From: Phenylobacterium sp.
Lineage (GTDB): Bacteria; Pseudomonadota; Alphaproteobacteria; Caulobacterales; Caulobacteraceae
Direction: 5' to 3'
Assembly: GCF_030654915.1 (NCBI RefSeq)
Contig: NZ_JAURWM010000363.1
Span: 1-38,703, forward strand
DNA length: 38,703 nucleotides
Of this stretch, positions 31,415-38,703 are shown piece after piece. Positions within the stretch are counted from its first letter, which is position 1, and each line of letters begins with the position of its first letter. The notes beneath the pieces were generated by a model. That model searched no databases. It was given only the letters and a program-made list of their open reading frames with translations, and was not told the DNA's origin. A program made the translations under genes and the position numbers.

Positions 31415-32884
31415 TCAGAACAGATCGCCTTGATTGGATTGGCTCGATACCGGCTTTGGCGCGCGCGCCGGCTTGGCCGGTTGGGGCGTCGGCGCCGAGG
31501 GGATGAGCGCCGGCGGGCCGTCGATGACCGCCTCGCGCGACTGGTCGGCGAACACCAGACGCACGCCCTCGCCGCTGGCCAGGGAGGCGCCTTCGCGAAC
31601 CAGCGAGCCGTCGGCCCGATGCACTCGGGCGAAGCCGCGTTTCAGCGGCGCGCTGGGGTCGACCGAGCCGTAGAGCTTCACCAGGCTGGTCAGGCGCTCG
31701 GTGCTGCGCTCGATCTTGCGGTCCAGGGCCGGCTTCATCCGCACCAGCAACCGGGTCAGGCGCTCGGTGTGAACCTGTTGGGGCCGCTGCAGCAGGCTGG
31801 GCGACAGCCGCGAAGACACCCTGACCAGGTCGGTGTGGTGGGCGGCGACATTGCGCGAAAGGCCAGCGCCCAGCCGGCTGGAGGCGAGGTTGAAGCGCTG
31901 GGCGGCCATCTCGACCAGGTCCGGCACCCGCGCGAGGGCGCGTCCGGCGTGTTCCACGCGGCCGCGGCGATCTTCGACCGCGCGACCGCCGCAGCGATGC
32001 AGCCGGCTGGAGAGGTCGCCGATATAGGCCCGCAGCTCGGGCAGGACCGGGGTCGCGATCTCGGCCGCGGCGGTCGGGGTCGGCGCGCGGCGGTCGGAGA
32101 CGAAGTCGATCAGGGTGGTGTCGGTCTCATGGCCCACCGCGGAGATGAGCGGGATGGTCCCGGCCGCGACCGTGCGAGCCAAGGTCTCGTCGTTGAAGGC
32201 CCAGAGATCCTCCACCGAACCCCCGCCCCGCGCGACGATCAGGATGTCAGGCCGGGGAATTGGGCCGTCGAGAGGGAGGGCGTTGAAGCGCTGGATTGCA
32301 TTTCCGACCTGGGCGGCGGCGGCCTCGCCTTGGACCACGCAGGGCCAGACGATGACGCGGCAGGGCCAGCGGTCGCGGATCCGATGGAGGATGTCGCGGA
32401 TCACGGCGCCGGTCGGGCTGGTGATCACGCCGATCGTCGCCGGCATGGTGGGCAGGGGCTGCTTGCGCGCCGGATCGAACAGCCCTTCGGCTTGCAGCTT
32501 GGCTTTCAAGCGCTCGAACTGGGCCAGCAGGGCGCCGACGCCGGCGACCTCCATGGTCTCGATGACGATCTGGTAGCGCGAGCCCGCCGGATAGGTGGTG
32601 ATCTTGCCGGTGACGATCACTTCCAGGCCGTGCTCGGGCCGGACGGAGAGGTTCTTGACCGATCCCTTCCACACGACGCCGTCGATGGCCGAGCGCTCGT
32701 CCTTGAGCGTCAGATAGACGTGGCCGTTGGAGTGGTGAGTGACCTTGGAGAGCTCGGCGCGCAAACGGACGAAGCCGTAGGCGTCTTCAAGCGTGCGCTT
32801 CAGCGCGAAGGCGAGCTCGGAGACCGAATAGGCCTTGGCGTTGGAGTCGGTGTCGGGCGCGACGTCGGTCATGTGCGCAGACAT
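31415..32884 (-). CDS. xseA: Exodeoxyribonuclease VII large subunit
   Basis: Nuclease subunit of 489 residues that, with XseB, degrades single-stranded DNA. The N-terminal OB fold is visible ([28 protein letters not shown], then [13 protein letters not shown]). The catalytic region has [43 protein letters not shown] and [28 protein letters not shown]. The long helical C-terminal part follows, with [15 protein letters not shown] near the end. An ATG four codons inside (32872) is an alternative start. xseB is not in the window. Confidence 0.95.
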   Translation of the reverse strand: MSAHMTDVAPDTDSNAKAYSVSELAFALKRTLEDAYGFVRLRAELSKVTHHSNGHVYLTLKDERSAIDGVVWKGSVKNLSVRPEHGLEVIVTGKITTYPAGSRYQIVIETMEVAGVGALLAQFERLKAKLQAEGLFDPARKQPLPTMPATIGVITSPTGAVIRDILHRIRDRWPCRVIVWPCVVQGEAAAAQVGNAIQRFNALPLDGPIPRPDILIVARGGGSVEDLWAFNDETLARTVAAGTIPLISAVGHETDTTLIDFVSDRRAPTPTAAAEIATPVLPELRAYIGDLSSRLHRCGGRAVEDRRGRVEHAGRALARVPDLVEMAAQRFNLASSRLGAGLSRNVAAHHTDLVRVSSRLSPSLLQRPQQVHTERLTRLLVRMKPALDRKIERSTERLTSLVKLYGSVDPSAPLKRGFARVHRADGSLVREGASLASGEGVRLVFADQSREAVIDGPPALIPSAPTPQPAKPARAPKPVSSQSNQGDLF

Positions 32885-32934
32885 AGCGGCGGGCGGGGCA
32901 AACCCAAACCCCCGCGTGGAGGCTTGGGGAAGTC

Positions 32935-32976
32935 GGGGCGCTTACATCGACAGCCGTGCCGTCGATATAGCGCCCC
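32935..32976 (-). terminator. Long imperfect hairpin after gcrA
   Basis: Outer stem GGGGCGCT/AGCGCCCC (32935-32942 with 32969-32976) and inner stem ATCGAC/GTCGAT (32946-32951 with 32961-32966) lie between gcrA and xseA. No T-run follows, so it may terminate weakly or protect the gcrA transcript. Confidence 0.5.
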
Positions 32977-32994
32977 AACCCCATCCCCCCGGAT

Positions 32995-33501
32995 TTAGAT
33001 GTAGCGCCGCAGCGAGCGAGCCAGTTCGTTGGCGCCCGAACGCTTCTTGGTTTGCACCGGCTGATAGGCGACGCGGGCGTGCTCAAGGCAATAGACGCCT
33101 TCGTCTTGGCGGCGGCCGCAGAAGGTGAAGCTGTCGCTCGACGGATCGCCGATCGGCCACTTGCACATGTGAGCGCCGAGGGTCAGCACGGTGGCCGAGC
33201 CCGGAGCTTCGTCAATATAGCGCACCGGCGCCGGCGTAGGCGCCGCGCTGGCGGCGATCGCCGGCTCGGCGATGCGGCGCGGCGCGGCCGGGGCCGCGAC
33301 GGGACGTGCGGGACGCGGAGCCTTGAAGACCGGACGAGCCGGCTTCGACGGCGTGGCGCGACCCGACAGGCCCAAGCGGTGGACCTTGCCGATGACAGCG
33401 TTGCGGGTCACCCCGCCCAATTGTTTCGCGATCTGGCTGGCCGAAAGGCCGTCTTGCCAGAGTTTCTTAAGGCTCTCGACGCGCTCGTCAGTCCAACCCA
33501 T
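32995..33501 (-). CDS. gcrA: Cell cycle regulator GcrA
   Basis: GcrA of 168 residues, a master cell-cycle regulator of Caulobacter-type bacteria that binds sigma-70 polymerase and acts at promoters with methylated GANTC sites. The N-terminal DNA-binding domain is MGWTDERVESLKKLWQDGLS then ASQIAKQLGGVTRNAVIGKVHRLGLSGR. A proline/alanine-rich linker follows, then the sigma-interacting C-terminal region with CKWPIGDPSSDSFTFCGRR and YCLEHARVAYQP. GGAGG lies six bases before the ATG. Length is near that of the known Caulobacter protein. The gene stands alone, with hairpins on both sides. Confidence 0.96.
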   Translation of the reverse strand: MGWTDERVESLKKLWQDGLSASQIAKQLGGVTRNAVIGKVHRLGLSGRATPSKPARPVFKAPRPARPVAAPAAPRRIAEPAIAASAAPTPAPVRYIDEAPGSATVLTLGAHMCKWPIGDPSSDSFTFCGRRQDEGVYCLEHARVAYQPVQTKKRSGANELARSLRRYI

Positions 33502-33794
33502 GTCTGGCCTCCACCGCTGTGTACACACCCGGCGCCGCCCCCGCGGCGGCCAGGATTCAACATCTTGTGGCGGTCTTGATTTCTGACCGCCTCAACTACT
33601 AGATATCGTAACAACTTCCTTAGGGGCCACAATAGGCGCCCTTTCCTTCGTCCACAGAAACCACATGTAGCGTCGTTGATTCGGAATTCGCTCCACAGGC
33701 GAGCCTGCTGAAGAGCGCTTTTGGGCTTGCCTAAACGGGATTGGTGCGGGCCTCGCGCTTGCGATCTGCACCTCGTAGGCGCACATCGGCGGGT
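33502..33794. promoter_or_regulatory. Divergent promoter region of gcrA and the ABC-2 permease gene
   Basis: About 290 bases without a gene. It holds two GANTC sites (GATTC at 33554-33558 and 33678-33682), a DnaA-box-like TCGTCCACA (33648-33656, 7 of 9 to TTATCCACA), and a perfect inverted repeat GGCGGTC-N9-GACCGCC (33569-33591). In C. crescentus gcrA is controlled by DnaA and CtrA; the sites here fit that, but binding is inferred. Confidence 0.5.
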
Positions 33795-34616
33795 ATGAAG
33801 GACATGCCCGCCGCCGAAGCCGTTATCCCGCCGATGCCCCGCGACTATCACGGGTTCAACTGGGCGGGCTTCACCACCCTTTATCTCCGCGAGATCCGCC
33901 GCTTCTGGAAGGTGGGGATGCAGACCCTGGCCGCGCCGGTGGTGACGGCCCTGCTCTATATGATGGTCTTCGTGGTGGCCGTGCAGGGCGCGGCCCCGCC
34001 GATCCATGGGACGCCCTTCGCGATCTTTGTCGCGCCCGGCCTGATCATGATGCAGATCCTGAACAACGCCTTCTCGAACTCGTCGTCATCGCTGTTGCAG
34101 GCGAAGTTCAACGGCCTGGTGGGCGACTTCATGACCCCGCCGCTGACGCCGCTGGAACAGGTGCTGGCCTTCGCGCTCGGCGCGGCGACGCGCGGCGTGG
34201 TGGTCGGGGCCGTCACCTTCGCGGCGATCCTGCCCTTCGCATGGCTGCCGATCACCCACCTGTGGGCCGTGCTCTATTTCGGGATCAGCGCCGCGCTTAT
34301 TCTGGGGATGCTGGGCATCATGGCCGGGCTGTGGGCCGAGAAGTTCGACCACATGGCGGTGGTGACCAACTTCATCATCATGCCGATGACGTTCCTGTCG
34401 GGGACTTTCTACCTGGTCGACCGCCTGCCTGAGCCGTTCCGCACGGCCAGCCACTACAACCCGTTCTTCTATCTGATCGACGGGTTCCGCTACGGCTTCA
34501 TCGGCCACGCCGAGGGCTCGCTGCTGGCCGGTGTCGGCGTGACCGCCGGATTGGTCGTCGCCTTCGCCTGCCTGTGCATGTGGATGTTCGAGACCGGCTA
34601 CAAGCTGAAGACCTGA
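33795..34616 (+). CDS. ABC-2 type transporter permease
   Basis: An inner-membrane permease of 273 residues with about six hydrophobic segments. The family segments are LYLREIRRFWKVGMQTLAAPVVTALLYMMVFVVA, FVAPGLIMMQILNNAFSNSSSSLLQAKF, and the C-terminal IMPMTFLSGTFYLVDRLPEPFRTASHYNPFFYLIDGFRYGF. It resembles YadH/NodJ-like exporters. The partner ATPase is usually next door but is not in this window, where phnC is the only ATPase. The ATG at 33795 follows GGCGGGT; ATG at 33804 is an alternative. Substrate unknown. Confidence 0.9.
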   Translation: MKDMPAAEAVIPPMPRDYHGFNWAGFTTLYLREIRRFWKVGMQTLAAPVVTALLYMMVFVVAVQGAAPPIHGTPFAIFVAPGLIMMQILNNAFSNSSSSLLQAKFNGLVGDFMTPPLTPLEQVLAFALGAATRGVVVGAVTFAAILPFAWLPITHLWAVLYFGISAALILGMLGIMAGLWAEKFDHMAVVTNFIIMPMTFLSGTFYLVDRLPEPFRTASHYNPFFYLIDGFRYGFIGHAEGSLLAGVGVTAGLVVAFACLCMWMFETGYKLKT

Positions 34617-34630
34617 GGCCTGCCGCCTGA

Positions 34631-35050
34631 TCAGTTTTGGGGAACGCCGACCGCCAGCATCTCGACATGGGTCGGCGCGCCGTGGGTGATCACTGGGTGG
34701 TGGGTGTCGGTGATGAAGCGCAGCTTCCCATCGACCTCGATCCGCGCTGAGACGGAATAGGTGTGGTTCGGAATGATCTGGGCCGGATCGTAGGCCAGGG
34801 CGAAGTTGATCGGCGGCGCGGTCACGTTCGGGATCACCTGGGTGGCGATCACCTTGGCCGGGGCGTCCATCAGGGATGTGTCGGCCAGGGTCACGGTGAC
34901 GACGCCGGGCGGCGCCAGCATGATACGCTCGCGGTAGAACACCGAGCCCGTGACCTGCGCCTTCGCGGCCGGCGGAGGTGAGGACTCCATGGATGCGCAT
35001 CCTGAAAGCGTTAGTGCTGCGAGAGCCATGAGCGTCTGCGGCAGACCCAT
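34631..35050 (-). CDS. YbaY-family lipoprotein
   Basis: A lipoprotein of 139 residues. The signal MGLPQTLMALAALTLSGC has its lipid-attached cysteine at 18. The domain VTGSVFYRERIMLAPPGVVTVTLADTSLMDAPAKVIATQVI, with NFALAYDPAQIIPNHTYSVSARIEVDGKLRFITDT, matches the YbaY/YscW-like fold. AAGGAG lies nine bases before the ATG. Its function is unknown; related domains act as pilotins or inhibitors. It converges on the ABC-2 permease gene and is divergent from argD. Confidence 0.85.
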   Translation of the reverse strand: MGLPQTLMALAALTLSGCASMESSPPPAAKAQVTGSVFYRERIMLAPPGVVTVTLADTSLMDAPAKVIATQVIPNVTAPPINFALAYDPAQIIPNHTYSVSARIEVDGKLRFITDTHHPVITHGAPTHVEMLAVGVPQN

Positions 35051-35130
35051 ATCCAACTTCTCCTTGGGGTGAGCGCGTGACCTTGAACCCACAGGGACAG
35101 GGCGTCCATGGGCTGTCACAGAACCGACGA

Positions 35131-35197
35131 TTGACAGACCCCCGTTCCAAGCGGAAAACGCAAAGCCTTCCAGTCCCCGCCGCTAAGCTGCGGGGAC
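35131..35197 (+). promoter_or_regulatory. Candidate argD promoter and leader hairpin
   Basis: TTGACAG at 35131-35137 is a good -35 element, but the -10 region is weak. A CTGTCA/TGACAG dyad (35113-35118 with 35132-35137) overlaps it. GTCCCCGC/GCGGGGAC (35173-35180 with 35190-35197) makes an 8-bp hairpin 26 bases before the GTG start. Confidence 0.35.
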
Positions 35198-35223
35198 GCT
35201 TATGTTTCCGGAGGGCCATCCCC

Positions 35224-36453
35224 GTGACCGAAAAGACCGCGCATCAAGCCGCGACCGTTCCCAGCGACCACATCATGGGCGTCTATAATCGCGCCCCGTT
35301 GGCGTTTGAACGAGGCGAAGGCGCGCGACTGTTCACCACGGACGGCGAGGTCTATCTCGACTGCATGGCTGGCATCGCGGTCAATGCGCTGGGCCACTCC
35401 CACCCCAAGCTGGTCCAGGCCGTAAAGGACCAGGCCGAGAAGCTTTGGCACGTCTCGAACGTGTTCAAGATCCCAGGTCAGGAAAAGCTGGCCAAGGTGC
35501 TGACCGACCTGACCGGGCTCGACGAGGTGTTCTTCACCAACTCCGGCGCCGAGGCGATCGAGTGCGCGATCAAGACCGCGCGCAAGTATCACTGGGCGCG
35601 CGGTGATGTTGAGCGGATCGACATCATCGGCTTCGAGGGCTCGTTCCACGGCCGCACGCTGGCGGCCGTCAACGCCTCGGGCAATGCGGCCTATCTGGAA
35701 GGCTTCGGCCCCCGGATGCCGGGCTTCGTCCAACTGCCCTTCGACGACATGGACGCCCTGAAGGCGGCCGTCGGCCCGACCACGGCGGCGATCATCGTCG
35801 AGCCGGTGCAGGGCGAGGGCGGCGCGCGTTCGCTGTCGGAGCAGAGCCTGAAGGCGCTGCGCCAGCTCTGCGATGAAACCGGGATCCTGCTGATTTTCGA
35901 CGAGATCCAGTGCGGCCTGGGCCGGACCGGCAAGCTGTTCGCCTATGAGTGGGCCGACGGCGTGAAGCCGGACATCCTGGCCCTGGCCAAGGCGCTCGGC
36001 GGTGGCTTCCCGGTCGGCGCCTGTGTGACCAGCGCAGAGGCGGGAGCCGGCATGACCGTCGGTTCGCACGGCTCGACCTATGGCGGCAACCCGTTGGCCA
36101 TGGCCGTGGCGCTGGCCTCCATGGAAGAGCTCGCCAAGCCTGAGCTCATGGATCACGTCCGCGAGGTCACGGGCTACTTCACCCAGCAGTTCAACGGTCT
36201 GAAAGACCGCTATCCCGACGTCGTGGTCGATATCCGCGGCAAGGGTATGCTGATGGGCTTGAAGCTCGCCACGCCGAACCGCGAGTTCATGCAGCATGCG
36301 CGTGACCATCACCTGCTGATCGCCGGGGGCGGCGACAACTGCGTGCGTCTGCTGCCGCCGCTCACCCTCACCCTCGAGGAAGCGCGCGAAGCGGTCAGCA
36401 AGCTGGAGCAGGCCTGCGAAGCGGCTCGCGCCAAGGCCAAGGCGGCCGCTTAA
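35224..36453 (+). CDS. argD: Acetylornithine/succinyldiaminopimelate aminotransferase
   Basis: A PLP enzyme of 409 residues in arginine synthesis, making N-acetylornithine. Motifs: [67 protein letters not shown], the PLP lysine in [15 protein letters not shown], and [17 protein letters not shown]. The start is GTG with GGAGG nine bases upstream. argF follows after 106 bases, so both serve arginine synthesis and may share a transcript. Confidence 0.95.
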   Translation: MTEKTAHQAATVPSDHIMGVYNRAPLAFERGEGARLFTTDGEVYLDCMAGIAVNALGHSHPKLVQAVKDQAEKLWHVSNVFKIPGQEKLAKVLTDLTGLDEVFFTNSGAEAIECAIKTARKYHWARGDVERIDIIGFEGSFHGRTLAAVNASGNAAYLEGFGPRMPGFVQLPFDDMDALKAAVGPTTAAIIVEPVQGEGGARSLSEQSLKALRQLCDETGILLIFDEIQCGLGRTGKLFAYEWADGVKPDILALAKALGGGFPVGACVTSAEAGAGMTVGSHGSTYGGNPLAMAVALASMEELAKPELMDHVREVTGYFTQQFNGLKDRYPDVVVDIRGKGMLMGLKLATPNREFMQHARDHHLLIAGGGDNCVRLLPPLTLTLEEAREAVSKLEQACEAARAKAKAAA

Positions 36454-36559
36454 ATTCGTTCGGTCCGGCCAGGGCCGCGACCCACATCAAGCTCTCCGGT
36501 CTTCCAGCGGAAACTGGGCCCCGGCCATTGGTCGGGGCGATCGGAGTTGGAGCTATTCG

Positions 36560-37498
36560 ATGACCCAATCCCCGAGACACTTCGTCGACCTCTGGCGGCT
36601 CGAGCCAGCGGACCTCCGCGCCATCCTGGATGACGCCAAGGCTCGCAAGGCCGCGCGACGCGGTTGGCCGCAGGGGCGGGTGGACGGCGACGCCCCGGCC
36701 CGTGAGCGGACCCTGGCGATGATCTTCCAGAAGAACTCAACCCGGACGCGCTTCTCGTTCGACGCGGCGATGCGTCAGCTCGGCGGCGACGTGATCATCT
36801 CGACGGCCAACGACATGCAACTCGGCCGCGGCGAGAGCATCGAGGACACCGCCATGGTGCTGTCGCGGATGGTCGACTCCATCATGCTGCGCGCGAACAG
36901 CCACGACGACGTGGAGCGGCTGGCCCATGCGTCCAGCGTGCCGGTGATCAACGGCCTGTCCGACAAGGGCCATCCCTGCCAGATCATCGCCGACCTGATG
37001 ACCTTCGAGGAACATCGTGGCCCGGTGACGGGCAGGACCTTCGCCTGGGTCGGTGATGGCAACAACATGTGCTCGAGTTTCATCCATGCCGCGCCGAAGC
37101 TGGGCTTCAAGCTGAACATCGCCAGCCCGGCGATTTATCATCCGGACCTGATGGACCTGGCGCGGGCCGCCGATCTGCAGGCGCAGATCGTGACCACCGA
37201 CGACCCGCGCGAGGCCGTGCGCGGCGCTGATTGCGTTCTGACCGACACCTGGGTCTCGATGGGCGACACCGACCATGACGAGCGCCTGGCGGCCCTGGAG
37301 CCCTATCAGGTCGATGAGGACCTGATGGCGCTCGCCGACAAGGACGGCATCTTCATGCACTGCCTGCCCGCGCACCGGGGCGAGGAAGTGACGGACGCCG
37401 TGATCGATGGGCCGCGGTCGGTGATCTGGGATGAGGCGGAAAACCGCATCCACGCCCAGAAGTCCATTCTGGCCTGGTGTTTCGGCGCGATCGGCTGA
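36560..37498 (+). CDS. argF: Ornithine carbamoyltransferase
   Basis: Enzyme of 312 residues that makes citrulline from ornithine and carbamoyl phosphate. The carbamoyl-phosphate site is STRTRFSF, with [11 protein letters not shown] next to the active site, the ornithine-binding region with [14 protein letters not shown], and the cysteine motif [11 protein letters not shown]. Length is normal. It lies between argD and hslO on the same strand. The gap before it holds a GCCCCG/CGGGGC hairpin near 36520. Confidence 0.95.
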   Translation: MTQSPRHFVDLWRLEPADLRAILDDAKARKAARRGWPQGRVDGDAPARERTLAMIFQKNSTRTRFSFDAAMRQLGGDVIISTANDMQLGRGESIEDTAMVLSRMVDSIMLRANSHDDVERLAHASSVPVINGLSDKGHPCQIIADLMTFEEHRGPVTGRTFAWVGDGNNMCSSFIHAAPKLGFKLNIASPAIYHPDLMDLARAADLQAQIVTTDDPREAVRGADCVLTDTWVSMGDTDHDERLAALEPYQVDEDLMALADKDGIFMHCLPAHRGEEVTDAVIDGPRSVIWDEAENRIHAQKSILAWCFGAIG

Positions 37499-37555
37499 CG
37501 ATCCCGGGGCGCTGAAGCTCGCAACTGAAGGAGGGCGCACCTATATGCCCGCACC

Positions 37556-38476
37556 ATGTCCGACATAGCTCTTCAAATCGCCCCAGACGACATCGTCGCC
37601 CCCTTCCAGGTTGAAGGGGAGTCCGTGCGCGGCCGCCTCGTGCGGATGGGCGCGGCCGTCCACGAGATCATTTCCGGTCACGACTATCCGGAACCCGTCG
37701 CCAATCTCCTGGGCGAGGCTTGCGCGCTCGCGGCCCTGGTCGGCTCCAGCCTGAAGTTCGACGGCCGGCTGATTGTCCAGGCGCAGGGCGATGGCCCCGT
37801 GCGTTACGTGGTCGCCGACTACGACACCTCCGGATCGCTGCGCGGCTATTGCCGGTTCGACGAAGAGAAGGTGGCTGAACTCACGACTGGCTTTGTGCGC
37901 CCAGGCGCCAAGAGCCTGCTCGGCGACGGCGTCTTCATCATGACCGTGGACCAGGGCCCGGACATGGACCGCTATCAGGGCGTCACCGCCATTGAAGGTG
38001 AGACGCTCGCCCTGTGCGCCGAACAATATTTCGCGCAGTCGGAGCAGACCCCGACCCGGGTGCGCCTGGCCGTCGGCAGGGCCGATGTCGGGGAGGGCAT
38101 GCGCTGGCGCGCCGGCGGCATGCTGATTCAGAACATCGCGGAAGACGATGCGCGCGGCTCGACGGCGGAAGCCTGGGTGCGCTCGCAGGCCTTTTTCGAG
38201 ACCATCGGCGAGGATGAGCTGCTGGATCCGACGATCTCTGCCGAGACCCTGCTGTTCCGCCTCTTCCATGAGGACGGCGTGCGGGTGTTCGAGCCCAAGC
38301 AGCTTCAAGCCTTCTGCCGCTGCTCTCATGAGCGGATCGAGTCGGTGCTTAAATCCTTCGATCAGGCCGAACGCGCCGAGATGGTCGAGGATGACGGCCG
38401 TATCCGCGTGACCTGCGAGTACTGCTCGCGAGTCTACGCCATCGACCCGGCGACGCTCGTGGACGAGGAAGCCTAG
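37556..38476 (+). CDS. hslO: Redox-regulated chaperone Hsp33
   Basis: A chaperone of 306 residues that switches on under oxidative stress when its zinc is lost. The zinc cysteines are CRC (in AFCRCSHERIE) and CEYC (in VTCEYCSRVY) near the C-terminus, as the family requires. N-terminal segments RGRLVRMGAAVHEI, LLGEACALAALVGSSLKFDGRL and IQAQGDGPVR-like stretches fit. It follows argF by 57 bases. Confidence 0.94.
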   Translation: MSDIALQIAPDDIVAPFQVEGESVRGRLVRMGAAVHEIISGHDYPEPVANLLGEACALAALVGSSLKFDGRLIVQAQGDGPVRYVVADYDTSGSLRGYCRFDEEKVAELTTGFVRPGAKSLLGDGVFIMTVDQGPDMDRYQGVTAIEGETLALCAEQYFAQSEQTPTRVRLAVGRADVGEGMRWRAGGMLIQNIAEDDARGSTAEAWVRSQAFFETIGEDELLDPTISAETLLFRLFHEDGVRVFEPKQLQAFCRCSHERIESVLKSFDQAERAEMVEDDGRIRVTCEYCSRVYAIDPATLVDEEA

Positions 38477-38703
38477 GCCCGCGAGGGCCTCAAAGAGTTC
38501 TCCGCAAGAAAATGTCGTCGAAACGTCATTGGCTATTGCGCGGCGCAAGGGGGGTGGGTAGAAGCCGCCCTCGCTCGGAAACGGGCCGGACGGAGACGGG
38601 GTTGGCGGCGGACAAGCTGTTGATTTTGTTTCGGAAAGGTTTGTGACGGGGTGTGTTGATCGGGCTGTTTTGGTGAGCCTTGGGGCGGTGTCCCTAGCGC
38701 AGA
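38477..38703. other. Intergenic end of window
   Basis: About 230 bases after hslO. I see no convincing gene, tRNA, repeat or terminator with a T-run. A promoter for a gene beyond the window is possible. Confidence 0.4.

Overview
The window looks like a chromosomal segment of a high-GC alphaproteobacterium, most likely Caulobacter or a close relative. The strongest marker is a full GcrA gene (about 33.0-33.5 kb), with GANTC sites and a DnaA-box-like site in its promoter region. Dense packing, GTG/TTG starts and ATGA overlaps fit this group. I see no prophage, CRISPR array, rRNA, tRNA or insertion sequence.

Left part (1-12 kb): the 3' end of a BCCT osmolyte transporter, a structured RNA that resembles 6S RNA with its terminator, a hydrolase/acetyltransferase pair, and then a phosphorus-acquisition block. 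That block holds phnCDE (phosphonate-type ABC importer), an OprP/OprO-like phosphate porin and a stand-alone PstS. Leftward lie a hydrolase-OsmC fusion, an open frame joining a TetR DNA-binding domain to a GT4 glycosyltransferase, and a PlcP/LpxH-like metallophosphoesterase. Pho-box-like sequences precede phnC, the porin and the PlcP-like gene. The PlcP-like enzyme beside a GT4 enzyme resembles known phosphate-starvation lipid remodelling, in which phospholipids are replaced by glycolipids. The nearby ugd gene makes UDP-glucuronate, a possible donor.

Middle part (12-22 kb): a sugar-nucleotide and envelope group on the minus strand (small membrane protein, KdsD-type isomerase with CBS domains, phosphomannomutase/phosphoglucomutase, UDP-glucose dehydrogenase). 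On the plus strand are gpmA coupled to a small RibD-like deaminase, two tandem pentapeptide-repeat paralogues and a crotonase.

Right part (22-38.7 kb): a GFA-family protein, a small heat-shock protein followed by three hairpins, and two adjacent exported methyltransferase-like paralogues. Next come a PPOX flavoprotein under a Fur-like palindrome, a DUF3617 protein, an SCP2 protein directly before a lysophospholipase with a histone-H1-like tail, HisN-type phosphatase, an XRE regulator and an LpxL-type acyltransferase. Then follow xseA-DUF2093-M23 peptidase, gcrA, an ABC-2 permease, a YbaY lipoprotein, and argD-argF-hslO.

The features I rate most unusual are the TetR-GT4 fusion with a palindrome at its start codon, the lysophospholipase with the H1-like tail, the pair of exported methyltransferases (one with a twin-arginine lipoprotein signal), and an M23 peptidase with no standard start codon before its signal peptide and Cys at a zinc-ligand position. 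All function calls come from reading motifs; no database search was run.
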